Source: Polaromonas vacuolata
Lineage (GTDB): Bacteria; Pseudomonadota; Gammaproteobacteria; Burkholderiales; Burkholderiaceae_C
Assembly (NCBI RefSeq): GCF_012584515.1
Contig: NZ_CP051461.1
Span: forward strand, 3,715,501 to 3,779,500
Reading direction: 5' to 3'
DNA length: 64,000 bases
Position numbers and translations under genes: made by a program. Below are positions 45,013 through 54,064 of the stretch, piece after piece (the first letter of the stretch is position 1; every line of letters begins with the position of its first letter). Under the pieces are notes generated by a model that was not told the DNA's origin, made no database searches, and saw nothing but the letters and a program-made list of their open reading frames with translations.

Positions 45013-45336
45013 CTCAATGTTCACAGGAAAGCCTGTCTGAGACGCGCTGCAATGAAAATAAATGCTTTTAGCCGCCATGTCCAAACTTACGTTAACAAAT
45101 CTTTACTGGCAAAAAATTGCATTCACAGGGAACTCATTGATAGCTTCTGATCTCAAACCCACGTACACATTGAACGCCTTGTTGGCGAACATTGAACGTC
45201 AACCCTTTTCATTGCTGCGGAGTTTTATAGGCCTTTGTGGCTTAGACAAAATCCCGGCGCACGTCTCCTCCTCCTCCCTTGCTTTATTGTTGGTACCGGG
45301 GCGCTTCGCAGCATTTTTATCTTTTGGTAGCCGCCC

Positions 45337-46659
45337 ATGAGCGGCCAGCCAAACTCAGCCGCTCTGGCACGGGTGGCCATCGTCGGTTCAGGTATTTCAG
45401 GTTTAGCCGCAGCGCACGCGCTGAACGGCTTGGCTGACATCACACTCTTTGAAGCCGGTAACTATTTCGGTGGACACACCAACACAGTCGATGTCACATT
45501 GCCCGGAGCAGATGGTCTGGTCACGCACGGCGTAGACACCGGTTTTTTGGTTTTCAACGAGCGCACCTATCCAAATTTAATCAATTTATTGGCTGAACTA
45601 GATGTTAAGACTGCCAAGTCAGACATGTCGTTTTCCGTCAAAGTACCCGGCGCAGGCAGCAAGGGTCGAGCGCTGGCTTGGAGCGGCTCAAACTTAAGCA
45701 GTGTGTTTGCCCAACGCAGCAATTTATTCAACTGGAAATTTCTTCGCATGCTGCGTGACATCGTGCGTTTTAACCGCATCTGCACCAAGCTGGCCGAAGC
45801 AAATCTTGAGACTGAAATGCGCCAGCCGCTGAGTGATTTTCTTAAAGCTCATGCGTTTTCCAATGAATTTCGCGACTGGTATTTTCTACCCATGATGGGC
45901 TGCATATGGTCTTGTCCAACTGACCAGATGCTGCAGTTTCCAGTCGCCACCATGATTCGTTTTTGCCATAACCACGGTTTAATCCAAGTCACTGATAGGC
46001 CGCAGTGGTGGACTGTCAGCGGTGGTGCAAAACACTATGTTGAAAAAATCGTTGCGCAGATTTCAGACAAACGACTAAACACGCCCGTGCGCTTAATTGA
46101 GCGTGACGAAGAAGGCATTCGCATCGTCACCGATGGCCGTGCTGAGCGCTTTGACAAAGTAATATTGGCCGCACATTCAGACCAATCACTGGCCATGCTG
46201 CGCGAGCCCAGCCAGACCGAGCAGAATCTTTTAGGCGCCATACGCTACCAAGCTAACCGTGCAGTGCTGCACACCGATGCGACGGTACTACCCGACGAAA
46301 AAATTGCGTGGGCAGCTTGGAATTACGAGCGTGCAGTGCAAAGCGAGCAAGAGTCTTCAAGAGTCTGTCTGCATTATTTACTCAACATGCTTCAGCCCTT
46401 GCCCTTTAGTCAACCGGTTCTGGTTTCGCTCAATCCATTGACCGCCATACGGCCAGAGAAAATCATTGCCGAGTTCGACTACACACACCCGGTGTTTGAT
46501 CTGGCTGCGATTCAAGCGCAAGGCCAGCTAAGCCAATTGCAAGGCGGCTCGCACAGCTATTTTTGTGGCGCTTGGACGGGCTACGGTTTTCACGAAGACG
46601 GGCTTAAATCTGGCCTACAAGCTGCTCGCCAATTATTGCGAGACATGAGCCCCGCATGA
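45337..46659 (+). CDS. FAD-dependent amine-oxidase-like oxidoreductase
   Basis: A 440-aa flavoprotein with an N-terminal dinucleotide-binding GSGISGLAAAHAL, the acidic ribose contact in TLFEAGNYFGGH, and a C-terminal FAD-binding region near CGAWTGYGFHEDG. It belongs to the NAD(P)/FAD oxidoreductase group that is regularly found beside DUF1365 and Cfa-like genes. It may oxidise or desaturate a modified fatty acyl chain; that role is inferred from context. It opens a seven-gene operon and overlaps the next gene by four bases (ATGA). Confidence 0.9.
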   Translation: MSGQPNSAALARVAIVGSGISGLAAAHALNGLADITLFEAGNYFGGHTNTVDVTLPGADGLVTHGVDTGFLVFNERTYPNLINLLAELDVKTAKSDMSFSVKVPGAGSKGRALAWSGSNLSSVFAQRSNLFNWKFLRMLRDIVRFNRICTKLAEANLETEMRQPLSDFLKAHAFSNEFRDWYFLPMMGCIWSCPTDQMLQFPVATMIRFCHNHGLIQVTDRPQWWTVSGGAKHYVEKIVAQISDKRLNTPVRLIERDEEGIRIVTDGRAERFDKVILAAHSDQSLAMLREPSQTEQNLLGAIRYQANRAVLHTDATVLPDEKIAWAAWNYERAVQSEQESSRVCLHYLLNMLQPLPFSQPVLVSLNPLTAIRPEKIIAEFDYTHPVFDLAAIQAQGQLSQLQGGSHSYFCGAWTGYGFHEDGLKSGLQAARQLLRDMSPA

Positions 46660-47429
46660 TGCAAAACACAAAGGTTGATCTGCCGCTGATTGGCTTTGGC
46701 CAAGTACGCCACACGCGGTTAAAACCAGCGCAGCACGCCTTTAATTACGCCACTTATTTCTTGCTATTGCCAATGCGTGCAATGCAGAAAAACGGCAGTG
46801 GTCTACTTGCCCACAACCGAGCTGGACTGCTGAGTTTTTTTGACCAAGACCACGGCGACGGACGCGCTAATGCGGTCAGTTGGATAGATGAATTACTGGA
46901 AAAAGAAGGCATAACAGACGCCAGCGGCGAACTTTGGCTACATGCCTATCCGCGCGTGCTGGGCTACACCTTTAAGCCGGTTAGCTTTTGGTATTGCCAC
47001 ACCGAAAATGGCGACTTGCGAGCGATTGTGGCCGAGGTCAACAACACCTTTGGCGAGCGCCATTGCTACCTGCTAGATGCGCCCATCTATGGTCAAGAAT
47101 TGCGCGCAGATAAAGTTTTTCATGTCTCACCGTTTTGCAGCGTAGAAGGCAGTTATCGCTTTCGATTCATGCGCAGCAGTCAAGACGGCGTAGAGAAAAC
47201 CGTGGCCCGTATCGACCATGACGACAACACCGGCCCATTGTTAGAGACCAGCGTCAGCGGCACGCTAGAAACCATCACCCCACGCAGCCTGCGCAAGGCG
47301 CTGTGGACTTACCCAGCTATGACTTTTGCAATCATGGCGCGCATCCACTGGCATGCCTTTAAATTGTGGCGCAAACGCGTTCCTTTTTTTAGTAAGCCCA
47401 AGCCTCCGAAAGCATTTTTGACGCGATGA
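46656..47429 (+). CDS. DUF1365 family protein
   Basis: A 257-aa protein of the DUF1365 family (GQVRHTRLKPAQHAFNY at the start, ARVLGYTF-like PRVLGYTFKPVSFWYCH, NNTFGERHCYLL). No catalytic function has been settled for the family. It is nearly always encoded between the FAD oxidoreductase and the Cfa-like methyltransferase, so it probably acts on the same lipid substrate or assists the complex. No signal peptide; one weakly hydrophobic stretch near residues 210-225. It overlaps both neighbours by four bases. Confidence 0.92.
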   Translation: MMQNTKVDLPLIGFGQVRHTRLKPAQHAFNYATYFLLLPMRAMQKNGSGLLAHNRAGLLSFFDQDHGDGRANAVSWIDELLEKEGITDASGELWLHAYPRVLGYTFKPVSFWYCHTENGDLRAIVAEVNNTFGERHCYLLDAPIYGQELRADKVFHVSPFCSVEGSYRFRFMRSSQDGVEKTVARIDHDDNTGPLLETSVSGTLETITPRSLRKALWTYPAMTFAIMARIHWHAFKLWRKRVPFFSKPKPPKAFLTR

Positions 47430-48667
47430 ATATTCTCAATACACCTAGCGCCCGACCGGCAACATTAATCATTCCTAGCGACGCACCAGCTGCTGCTCGA
47501 AGCGCATTAAAACTGCTGGCGCGTCTCAAGCACGGCACGCTTAACGTCAAGATGCCTGACGGCACGGTTCAACGTTTTGGCAATGGTCAAAGTCCAACGG
47601 CTAGCTTGCATTTATTAAACTGGAATGCCTGTAGCGCTGCGCTCAAATCTGGTGATATTGGTTTTGCTGAAAGCTATATTGCGGGCGACTGGACTTCACC
47701 TCACATGACGGAGTTGCTGCGTATTTTCATGCTCAATCGTAAAGAAATTGAAGATGTGATTTACGGCACTTGGCTAGGCCGTTTGGCTTACCGGGTTAAG
47801 CATTTACTCAACCGCAATACCAAAACGAATAGTCAAAAAAATATTCATGCGCACTACGATTTAGGCAATGCTTTCTATCAGCTCTGGCTGGACGAAAGTA
47901 TGAATTATTCGTCCGCAGTTTTTGACACACCTGAAGTCTCAATGCTAGAAGGCCAACATGCCAAGGTCAGGCGTGCGCTGCAATCGGTCCAACTCAAACC
48001 AGGTCAGCGAGTACTTGAAATTGGCTGCGGCTGGGGCGCGTTAGCAGAAAAAGCCGTGCTGGAGTTTGATGCGACGGTTGTCGGCGTGACACTCAGTACC
48101 GAGCAATTGGCTTGGGCTGAAGATCGTCTTAAACGGCAAGGCATTGGTGACTTCGCTGACCTGCGTTTACAAGACTACCGCGACATCGGGAAAACCACAA
48201 AAGACCAGCCCTTCGATGCCATCTGCTCGATTGAAATGGTCGAAGCAGTTGGCCGCGAATACTGGCCAGAATACTTTCGCACGGTGACACGTTTACTCAA
48301 ACCCGGTGGTCACGCCTGCATACAAAGCATAGTGATTGCTGACGAATTGTTTGACCGCTACATCACCTCGACTGACTTTATTCAGCAGTACATTTTTCCA
48401 GGTGGTTGCTTGCCTTGCCCACGCGAATTTCGTGCCCAAGCCAATGCGGCAGGACTCGAAGTGATAGAAGAATTTTCATTCGGTAAGGACTACGCTCGCA
48501 CGCTACAAATTTGGCGCGATGCTTTTAAAGCCAAAGAAACCGAAGTCATGGCACTCGGCTTTGACCGCCGCTTTATGCGTATTTGGGAGTTTTACCTGTG
48601 CTACTGTGAGGCCGCGTTTCACGAGGCCAATACCGATGTTGTGCAATACACGCTGCGCAAACTGTGA
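47426..48667 (+). CDS. Cyclopropane-fatty-acyl-phospholipid synthase-like methyltransferase
   Basis: A 413-aa SAM-dependent methyltransferase of the Cfa family: AHYDLGNAFYQLWLDESMNYS, the SAM loop VLEIGCGWGALAE (around residue 195), SIEMVEAVGREYW, and QQYIFPGGCLPCPREF. Family members transfer a methylene or methyl group to the double bond of unsaturated phospholipid acyl chains. Because it is paired with an FAD oxidoreductase and DUF1365, the product may be a methylated, or further oxidised, fatty acid rather than a simple cyclopropane; Cfa-like proteins in comparable Rhodobacter clusters have been linked to methylated and furan fatty acids. That assignment here is inferred. Confidence 0.93.
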   Translation: MNILNTPSARPATLIIPSDAPAAARSALKLLARLKHGTLNVKMPDGTVQRFGNGQSPTASLHLLNWNACSAALKSGDIGFAESYIAGDWTSPHMTELLRIFMLNRKEIEDVIYGTWLGRLAYRVKHLLNRNTKTNSQKNIHAHYDLGNAFYQLWLDESMNYSSAVFDTPEVSMLEGQHAKVRRALQSVQLKPGQRVLEIGCGWGALAEKAVLEFDATVVGVTLSTEQLAWAEDRLKRQGIGDFADLRLQDYRDIGKTTKDQPFDAICSIEMVEAVGREYWPEYFRTVTRLLKPGGHACIQSIVIADELFDRYITSTDFIQQYIFPGGCLPCPREFRAQANAAGLEVIEEFSFGKDYARTLQIWRDAFKAKETEVMALGFDRRFMRIWEFYLCYCEAAFHEANTDVVQYTLRKL

Positions 48668-48671
48668 GCCA

Positions 48672-49250
48672 ATGATGAAACGAAAAATCCAGCCCAGCCT
48701 GCTGATCAGCCTAGTCTTATTGTCTAGCCCATTGCTGGCCCAAACCGCACCAAGCGCAGCGCTAGACAGCAAGACAGATACGAGGATAGAGCTCCAGCAA
48801 CAGCTGCCACAAGGCAAGTTGCTGGGCAAAACCAAACTCACGATTTGGGGCTTTCAAATCTATAACGCACGGCTCTGGGTGGCGCCGGGTTTTCGCACCG
48901 ACCAGATCGATAATTCAGCCTTCGCATTGGAGTTAGCCTATCTGCGAGATTTCTCAAGCACCGATGTGGCTGAACGCTCGATTGAAGAAATGCGCCGTTT
49001 CGCCAGCCTCAGTCAAGCCCAGACGACAGCCTGGACGGCGGAGCTAATGCGCGTCATACCGAACGTGAAAAAAGGCGACCGTATCATGGCCGTGAATTTA
49101 CCGGGTGAAGGTGTGCGTTTTTTATTCAACGGCAAACCGAATGGTGAAATTTTAGACAAGCAGTTTTCACGTTTGTTTTTTTCGATTTGGCTTTCACCTA
49201 AAACTTCAGAGCCCAAGATGCGTGAAGAATTACTACTCGGTGCAATGTGA
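48672..49250 (+). CDS. Exported chalcone-isomerase-like protein
   Basis: A 192-aa protein with a clear signal peptide (MMKRKIQPSLLISLVLL to LLAQ) and a body typical of the bacterial chalcone-isomerase-like fold: TIWGFQIYNARLWV near the start and DRIMAVNLPGEGVRFLFNG near the end. In plants and bacteria proteins of this fold bind fatty acids as well as flavonoids, so a periplasmic lipid-binding role fits. The frame is open upstream into the Cfa-like gene, but ATG 48672, four bases after that stop, gives the signal peptide. It overlaps the next gene by four bases (GTGA). Confidence 0.88.
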   Translation: MMKRKIQPSLLISLVLLSSPLLAQTAPSAALDSKTDTRIELQQQLPQGKLLGKTKLTIWGFQIYNARLWVAPGFRTDQIDNSAFALELAYLRDFSSTDVAERSIEEMRRFASLSQAQTTAWTAELMRVIPNVKKGDRIMAVNLPGEGVRFLFNGKPNGEILDKQFSRLFFSIWLSPKTSEPKMREELLLGAM

Positions 49251-50599
49251 TCGACACAGGCCTTAGTCAGGAAAAATTTAGTCGCCGTAATACGCTGGCC
49301 TATGGTTTACTCGGCCTGCCGTTGGCGTTTGTTGCATTGCCGCTGTATGTGATTTTGCCTAACCATTACGCACGCGAGTTTGGTGTGCCACTGGCCACGT
49401 TGGGCGCAATCTTGCTGCTCGCGCGGCTGTTCGATGCGTTGATAGACCCGCTATTAGGACGACTGAGCGACCGGTTGTTTGCGCGTTCAGCACGTGCCGT
49501 TCTCATCATGGGTGGACTCGCCGCCTTGCTCCTAGCGCTGGGGTTTGCGCTGCTATTTTTTCCACTCGTGAGTGCGCCTGATGCACTACTGGCTTGGGCT
49601 GGCGCAACGCTAATGCTGACCTATGCTGGATACAGCGCACTGAGTGTCGCGCACCAGTCTTGGGGTGCCAGGCTGGGCGGCAATGAAGCCGAGCGCAGTC
49701 GCTTGGTCGCTTGGCGCGAAGGCTTGGGTCTGGTCGGCGTGGTGGTGGCATCCGTCACGCCGGTAGCACTTGGGCTGCCAGCCACCACGGCAATTTTTTT
49801 CGTCGCACTGGCCGCCGGTTGGCTGGCTTGGACGCGATCGGTACCGCCACCAACCAAAATAGAAGCAGCGCTAAACGCAGAAACTAAAAAAACAAAAGTC
49901 GCCGACACAACCAATCCCGTCAAGCCGGCCAATACAGTCGACACAGACATCTGGCTACCGTTTCGCTCTGCCGCTTTTCGCAGCCTGCTCACGGTCTTTA
50001 TGCTCAACGGGATTGCCAGTGCTGTGCCGGCCACATTGGTGCTGTTTTTCATCCAAGACTTGCTGCAAGCACCGGCGGCTTTAGAGCCGCTTTTTCTGGG
50101 CAGTTATTTTTTATCGGCTGCGCTGTCCATGCCGCTGTGGCTGGCACTGGTTAAACGTTTGGGGCTTGCGCGCACTTGGCTGTGCGGCATGTTGTTAGCG
50201 ATTGCGGTGTTTGCTTGGGCGTCTCAAATGGGTGCAGGTCAAACCACCGCATTTGTGGTGATTTGTGCGCTCTCAGGTATTGCACTGGGCACTGACTTAG
50301 CTTTGCCAGGCGCGTTATTGACCGGCGTGATTCAAGCTAACGGTGACTCTGGTCGCGCCGAAGGCGCTTATTTTGGCTGGTGGAGTTTTGCCACCAAACT
50401 CAATTTAGCATTGGCCGCCGGTCTGGCATTGCCGCTGCTAGCGCTATTTGGTTACGCACCTGGCGTGAACACACCCACAGCGCTTAATGCGCTCTTGATT
50501 GCTTACTGCGTGCTGCCTTGCTTACTCAAGCTAGCAGCAGCAGGCAGCTTGTATTTTTTAGTCCTCAAAAAACCCAAACTCAAACCTTATTTATTATGA
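49247..50599 (+). CDS. MFS transporter of the GPH/MelB-like type
   Basis: A 450-aa membrane protein with about 12 spans. The DPLLGRLSDR segment after TM2 (around residues 65-75) is typical of glycoside-pentoside-hexuronide:cation symporters. A Lys/Ala/Thr-rich cytoplasmic loop (about residues 200-225) divides the halves. A GTG start overlaps the previous stop. Its position inside a lipid operon suggests movement of a lipid or lipid precursor across the inner membrane rather than sugar; this is inferred from context. Confidence 0.9.
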   Translation: MIDTGLSQEKFSRRNTLAYGLLGLPLAFVALPLYVILPNHYAREFGVPLATLGAILLLARLFDALIDPLLGRLSDRLFARSARAVLIMGGLAALLLALGFALLFFPLVSAPDALLAWAGATLMLTYAGYSALSVAHQSWGARLGGNEAERSRLVAWREGLGLVGVVVASVTPVALGLPATTAIFFVALAAGWLAWTRSVPPPTKIEAALNAETKKTKVADTTNPVKPANTVDTDIWLPFRSAAFRSLLTVFMLNGIASAVPATLVLFFIQDLLQAPAALEPLFLGSYFLSAALSMPLWLALVKRLGLARTWLCGMLLAIAVFAWASQMGAGQTTAFVVICALSGIALGTDLALPGALLTGVIQANGDSGRAEGAYFGWWSFATKLNLALAAGLALPLLALFGYAPGVNTPTALNALLIAYCVLPCLLKLAAAGSLYFLVLKKPKLKPYLL

Positions 50600-51153
50600 A
50601 AAAAGATCGCTCTTTTGCCGCATTTTTCTCACTTTTAGCGCTCACTGCTGGCTTATTAGCTGGCTGCGCTTCTCCGCAAGTGAGCGACTATGCAGCGGAA
50701 AAACCAGTGCTAGATATGCGTGAATATTTCAACGGCACGCTAGACGCTTACGGTCTATTCACCGACCGTTCAGGCAAAGTCGTCAAACGCTTTACCGTGC
50801 TGATGACGTGCAGTTGGACGGGTCCAGCGGGCCAAGAAGTCGGCACGCTGAATGAACAATTTAGCTACTCAGACGGTACCAAGGGCGAGCGCATCTGGAC
50901 GCTCAAACGCACGCCCAACGGCAGCTATAGCGGCACCGCCTCTGACGTCGTCGGTCAGGCTAGTGGCCAAGAAATGGGCAATGCGTTTCGCTGGGGTTAC
51001 ACCTTAAATCTGCCGGTAGATGGAAAAATTATCGAAGTTCAGTTTGATGACTGGATGTATTTAATGACCGACAAAGTCATGCTGAACAAAGCTGCGATGA
51101 GTAAATACGGCTTCAAGCTGGGTGAAGTCACGCTGAGTTTCGTTAAACGCTAA
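50596..51153 (+). CDS. DUF3833 family lipoprotein
   Basis: A 185-aa lipoprotein with a signal peptide and lipobox (LTAGLLAGCASP) and the DUF3833 pattern DMREYFNGTLDAYGLFTDRSGKVVKRF. The function of the family is unknown. The downstream part (YTLNLPVDGKIIEVQFDDWMYLMTD) suggests a beta-barrel lipocalin-like body, which would suit lipid binding in the periplasm. ATG 50596 overlaps the MFS stop (ATGA). It belongs to the same operon. Confidence 0.9.
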   Translation: MKKDRSFAAFFSLLALTAGLLAGCASPQVSDYAAEKPVLDMREYFNGTLDAYGLFTDRSGKVVKRFTVLMTCSWTGPAGQEVGTLNEQFSYSDGTKGERIWTLKRTPNGSYSGTASDVVGQASGQEMGNAFRWGYTLNLPVDGKIIEVQFDDWMYLMTDKVMLNKAAMSKYGFKLGEVTLSFVKR

Positions 51154-51169
51154 AAACAAAAAAATTACT

Positions 51170-51940
51170 ATGGCTTTTAATCCACCCATTAATGACTGGC
51201 ACGGCAAGACCGTTTGGCTGGTCGGCGCCTCTAGCGGCATAGGCCGTGCAACGGCGCACGCTCTGCATTTACTAGGCGCGCAAATTATTATCTCGGCGCG
51301 CAACCAAGCCGCGCTTGATCAGTTTGTTCAAGAGCATCCTGGCTCTATTGCGCTGGCATTAGACGCTGGCGACGCAGCATCGGTCAAAGCCGCTGGCGAG
51401 TCGGTCTTGCAAGCCGGCCCGCTCGATCTGGTGCTTTACTGCGCCGGTTACTATAAAGAAATGCGCGCCGCACAATTTGATCTAAAGGAAATGCAAACGC
51501 ACAACCAAGTCAATTACATGGGCGCATTGCATGTACTGGACAGCGTGTTGCCGTATTTCTTGAGTCGCAAAGCAGGGCACATCAGCATGGTCAGCAGCGT
51601 GGCCGGCTATGGCGGCTTACCGCAAAGCTTGGCTTACGGGCCGACCAAAGCCGCTCTGATTAATTTGGCAGAAACGCTTTACATGGACTTGCAAGACAGC
51701 GGCGTCGCAGTCAGCCTTGTCTGTCCTGGCTTTGTAGAAACACCGTTGACTGCACAAAATAAATTCACCATGCCGGGGCTACTTACGCCCGAGCAAGCGG
51801 CGGATGAAATCATTAAAGGCTGGCAATACGGTGATTTTGAAATCCACTTTCCCAAGCGCTTTACGCGATGGGTCAAGCTAATTGGACTGTTGCCTAGAAA
51901 GTTTTACTTTCCGTTGATTCGCAAATTCACCGGTTTGTAA
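51170..51940 (+). CDS. Short-chain dehydrogenase/reductase
   Basis: A 256-aa SDR enzyme with the NAD(P)-binding VGASSGIGRAT and the catalytic Ser (SMVSSVAGY) and YGPTK motifs. The C-terminal stretch after residue 215 is basic and hydrophobic (KRFTRWVKLIGLLPRKFYFPLIRKF), resembling a membrane-association segment, as in SDRs acting on lipids. It is the last gene of the seven-gene operon, 16 bp after DUF3833, and converges on the GST gene. Confidence 0.93.
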   Translation: MAFNPPINDWHGKTVWLVGASSGIGRATAHALHLLGAQIIISARNQAALDQFVQEHPGSIALALDAGDAASVKAAGESVLQAGPLDLVLYCAGYYKEMRAAQFDLKEMQTHNQVNYMGALHVLDSVLPYFLSRKAGHISMVSSVAGYGGLPQSLAYGPTKAALINLAETLYMDLQDSGVAVSLVCPGFVETPLTAQNKFTMPGLLTPEQAADEIIKGWQYGDFEIHFPKRFTRWVKLIGLLPRKFYFPLIRKFTGL

Positions 51941-51952
51941 AGCGTCTAAAAA

Positions 51953-52567
51953 TTAAGTCGGCTGAGTGTCGACAAAACTTGCGCGCAGCGTGAGTTTTTC
52001 CTGCAGCTTGGCCAAATTAGGATAGCTGTCGCGCCAAGTGATTTGACTGAAACGAAAATCCAGATAAGACAGCGCGCAGCCTACCGCCACATCGGACAGA
52101 GTAATGTAGACACCGCTGCAAAAAGCTTTGTCGGCCAAGCAAAGACTCATGGACTTGAGAGCCAAATCAATTTTTACCAATTGGCGATCTATCCACAATT
52201 GACTGCGCTCGGCGTCTGTACGACCAGCCCATCCCGCTTCGAGGCGGGCGGCAACAGCCGCATCAAGCAGTCCATCGGCGAGTGCTTCCCATGTCTTTAC
52301 TTCAGCCCGTTCACGGCTCTGAGACGGAATGAGTTTCCCCACTGGCGATAACGTATCTAAGTACTCAACAATGACTCGCGAATCGTAAAGTGTCTCGCCG
52401 CCTTCCATGACTAGGCAAGGCACTTTACCTAAAGGGTTGGTTTCACTGATGCGGGTATTTGTGGCCCAGACATCTTCGAGTAAAAACTGGTAATCCAATT
52501 TCTTCTCTGCCATTACGATGCGTACTTTTCGCACATAAGGACTGCTATTGGATCCGATGAGTTTCAT
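51953..52567 (-). CDS. Glutathione S-transferase family protein
   Basis: A 204-aa protein with an N-terminal thioredoxin-like domain (MKLIGSNSSPYVRKVRIV, NPLGKVPCLV, DSRVIVEYLD) and an all-helical C-terminal domain. It resembles the YibF-like group. Such proteins conjugate or reduce with glutathione; the substrate is unknown. It is divergent from purB and convergent with the SDR gene (12-bp gap). GST upstream of purB is common in this bacterial group. Confidence 0.92.
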   Translation of the reverse strand: MKLIGSNSSPYVRKVRIVMAEKKLDYQFLLEDVWATNTRISETNPLGKVPCLVMEGGETLYDSRVIVEYLDTLSPVGKLIPSQSRERAEVKTWEALADGLLDAAVAARLEAGWAGRTDAERSQLWIDRQLVKIDLALKSMSLCLADKAFCSGVYITLSDVAVGCALSYLDFRFSQITWRDSYPNLAKLQEKLTLRASFVDTQPT

Positions 52568-52668
52568 AAATGACTTTGTGCAAGAAGAAGAAAGATTTCT
52601 GACAAACCATTCTATCGACTAAGCCGGCTAAGTCGCCGTGCGCGTTGCTAGCGACCTACAATTAAGGC

Positions 52669-54060
52669 ATGAGCCCAACAAATACTCTTTCCCCCCTGAA
52701 CGCGCTGTCCCCACTAGACGGCCGCTACGCCAGCAAACTCGCTAATCTTCGCCCACTGATGTCCGAGCGCGGTTATATGCACCGCCGTGTACAAGTTGAA
52801 ATCGCTTGGTTTATTTCCCTCTCAGATGCTGGCTTTGCCGAATTCAAGCCACTCAGCCCAGGTGCACGAACCTATCTTATGGGTTTGGTGAAGAATTTTT
52901 CTGATGCCGATGCACTGGCAATTAAGACGATTGAAAAAGTCACCAACCATGATGTAAAGGCTGTTGAGTACTGGATCAAATCTAAATTTGAAGCGCGGCC
53001 AGAACTGCAATCTGCAGGCGAATTCGTACACTTTGCATGTACCAGCGAAGACATCAACAACACCAGCCATGCGCTGCAACTCAAAAGCAGCCGTGAACAA
53101 GTTTTGTTGCCCGCACTAGACAAAGTGATTACCCAGTTGCGCGAAATGGCGCACGAGTTTGCGGACGAGCCTATGCTGGCCCGAACGCACGGCCAGACCG
53201 CCAGTCCGACCACCGTCGGCAAAGAAATCGCCAACGTTGTGGCACGACTCGCACTCGCGCGCGAAAAAGTCGCCAGCATCAAACTGATGGCCAAAATGAA
53301 TGGCGCCGTCGGCAATTTCAACGCTCACTTATCAGCCTGGCCCGAGTTCGACTGGGAAGCATTTAGCCGCAAGGTCATAGAAACTCCAGAGCCACTTGGC
53401 TTGGGCTTGAGCTTTCAATCGCACAGTATTCAAATCGAGCCGCACGACTACATGGCCGAGTTGTTCGATGCGATTGCCCGCACCAACACCATACTGATCG
53501 ACTGGTCGCGTGATGTCTGGGGCTATGTCAGCGTGGGTTACTTTAAGCAGCGACTCAAAGCCGGAGAAATTGGCTCATCCACCATGCCGCACAAAGTCAA
53601 TCCGATTGACTTTGAAAATGCGGAAGGCAACTTAGGCATGGCCAATGCCATGCTGCGCCACATGAGCGAGAAGTTGCCAATTTCCCGCTGGCAACGTGAC
53701 CTGACCGACAGCACCGTGCTGCGCAACATGGGCGTGGCAATGGGCTACGCCGTGCTGGCCTACAGCTCGCTGAGCACAGGTTTGGGCAAGCTGGAACTCA
53801 ATCGCGAGAACTTGCAAAGCGACCTCAATTCATCTTGGGAAGTACTGGCTGAGCCAATACAAACCGTGATGCGCCGTTATGGTGTTCAAGGGGCTTATGA
53901 AAAACTCAAAGAGGTCACACGCGGCAAAACCGTGACAGCTGAGGACTTGCACGCGCTGATTCGTTCGCTAGAAATTCCTGAGTCTGAAAAAGTCCGTCTT
54001 CTGGCCATGACACCCGCGAGCTATATCGGCATGGCGGGCGAGTTGGCAAGAAGGGTTTAA
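52669..54060 (+). CDS. purB: Adenylosuccinate lyase
   Basis: A 463-aa enzyme for two steps of purine synthesis: it splits SAICAR to AICAR and adenylosuccinate to AMP, releasing fumarate. The fumarase/lyase signature GSSTMPHKVNPIDFENAEGN contains the flexible catalytic loop; ARTHGQTASPTTVGKE and FVHFACTSEDINN are further active-site segments. Length is typical. TACAAT, a near-consensus -10 box, lies a few bases before ATG 52669, so the mRNA may have almost no leader. Confidence 0.98.
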   Translation: MSPTNTLSPLNALSPLDGRYASKLANLRPLMSERGYMHRRVQVEIAWFISLSDAGFAEFKPLSPGARTYLMGLVKNFSDADALAIKTIEKVTNHDVKAVEYWIKSKFEARPELQSAGEFVHFACTSEDINNTSHALQLKSSREQVLLPALDKVITQLREMAHEFADEPMLARTHGQTASPTTVGKEIANVVARLALAREKVASIKLMAKMNGAVGNFNAHLSAWPEFDWEAFSRKVIETPEPLGLGLSFQSHSIQIEPHDYMAELFDAIARTNTILIDWSRDVWGYVSVGYFKQRLKAGEIGSSTMPHKVNPIDFENAEGNLGMANAMLRHMSEKLPISRWQRDLTDSTVLRNMGVAMGYAVLAYSSLSTGLGKLELNRENLQSDLNSSWEVLAEPIQTVMRRYGVQGAYEKLKEVTRGKTVTAEDLHALIRSLEIPESEKVRLLAMTPASYIGMAGELARRV

Positions 54061-54064
54061 GGAC

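Larger units (their letters stand above)
44871..45336 (+). promoter_or_regulatory. Long leader region of the lipid-modification operon
   Basis: This 466-bp stretch separates gpx from the FAD oxidoreductase. It contains a promoter at 44945-44974, a Fur-like AT-rich sequence, a 14-bp inverted repeat and a small hairpin (ACAGG at 45023 with CCTGT at 45032). A 32-codon frame from ATG 45052 and a 92-codon frame from 45062 are open, but neither has a ribosome site or a recognisable product, so I do not call them genes. If transcription starts near 44981 the untranslated leader would be about 355 nt. Confidence 0.5.

Noticed and set aside
45062..45340. 92-codon open frame before the FAD oxidoreductase
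   Set aside because: It has no ribosome site, its composition does not look protein-like, it overlaps the next gene start, and no family is recognisable. Treated as leader sequence.
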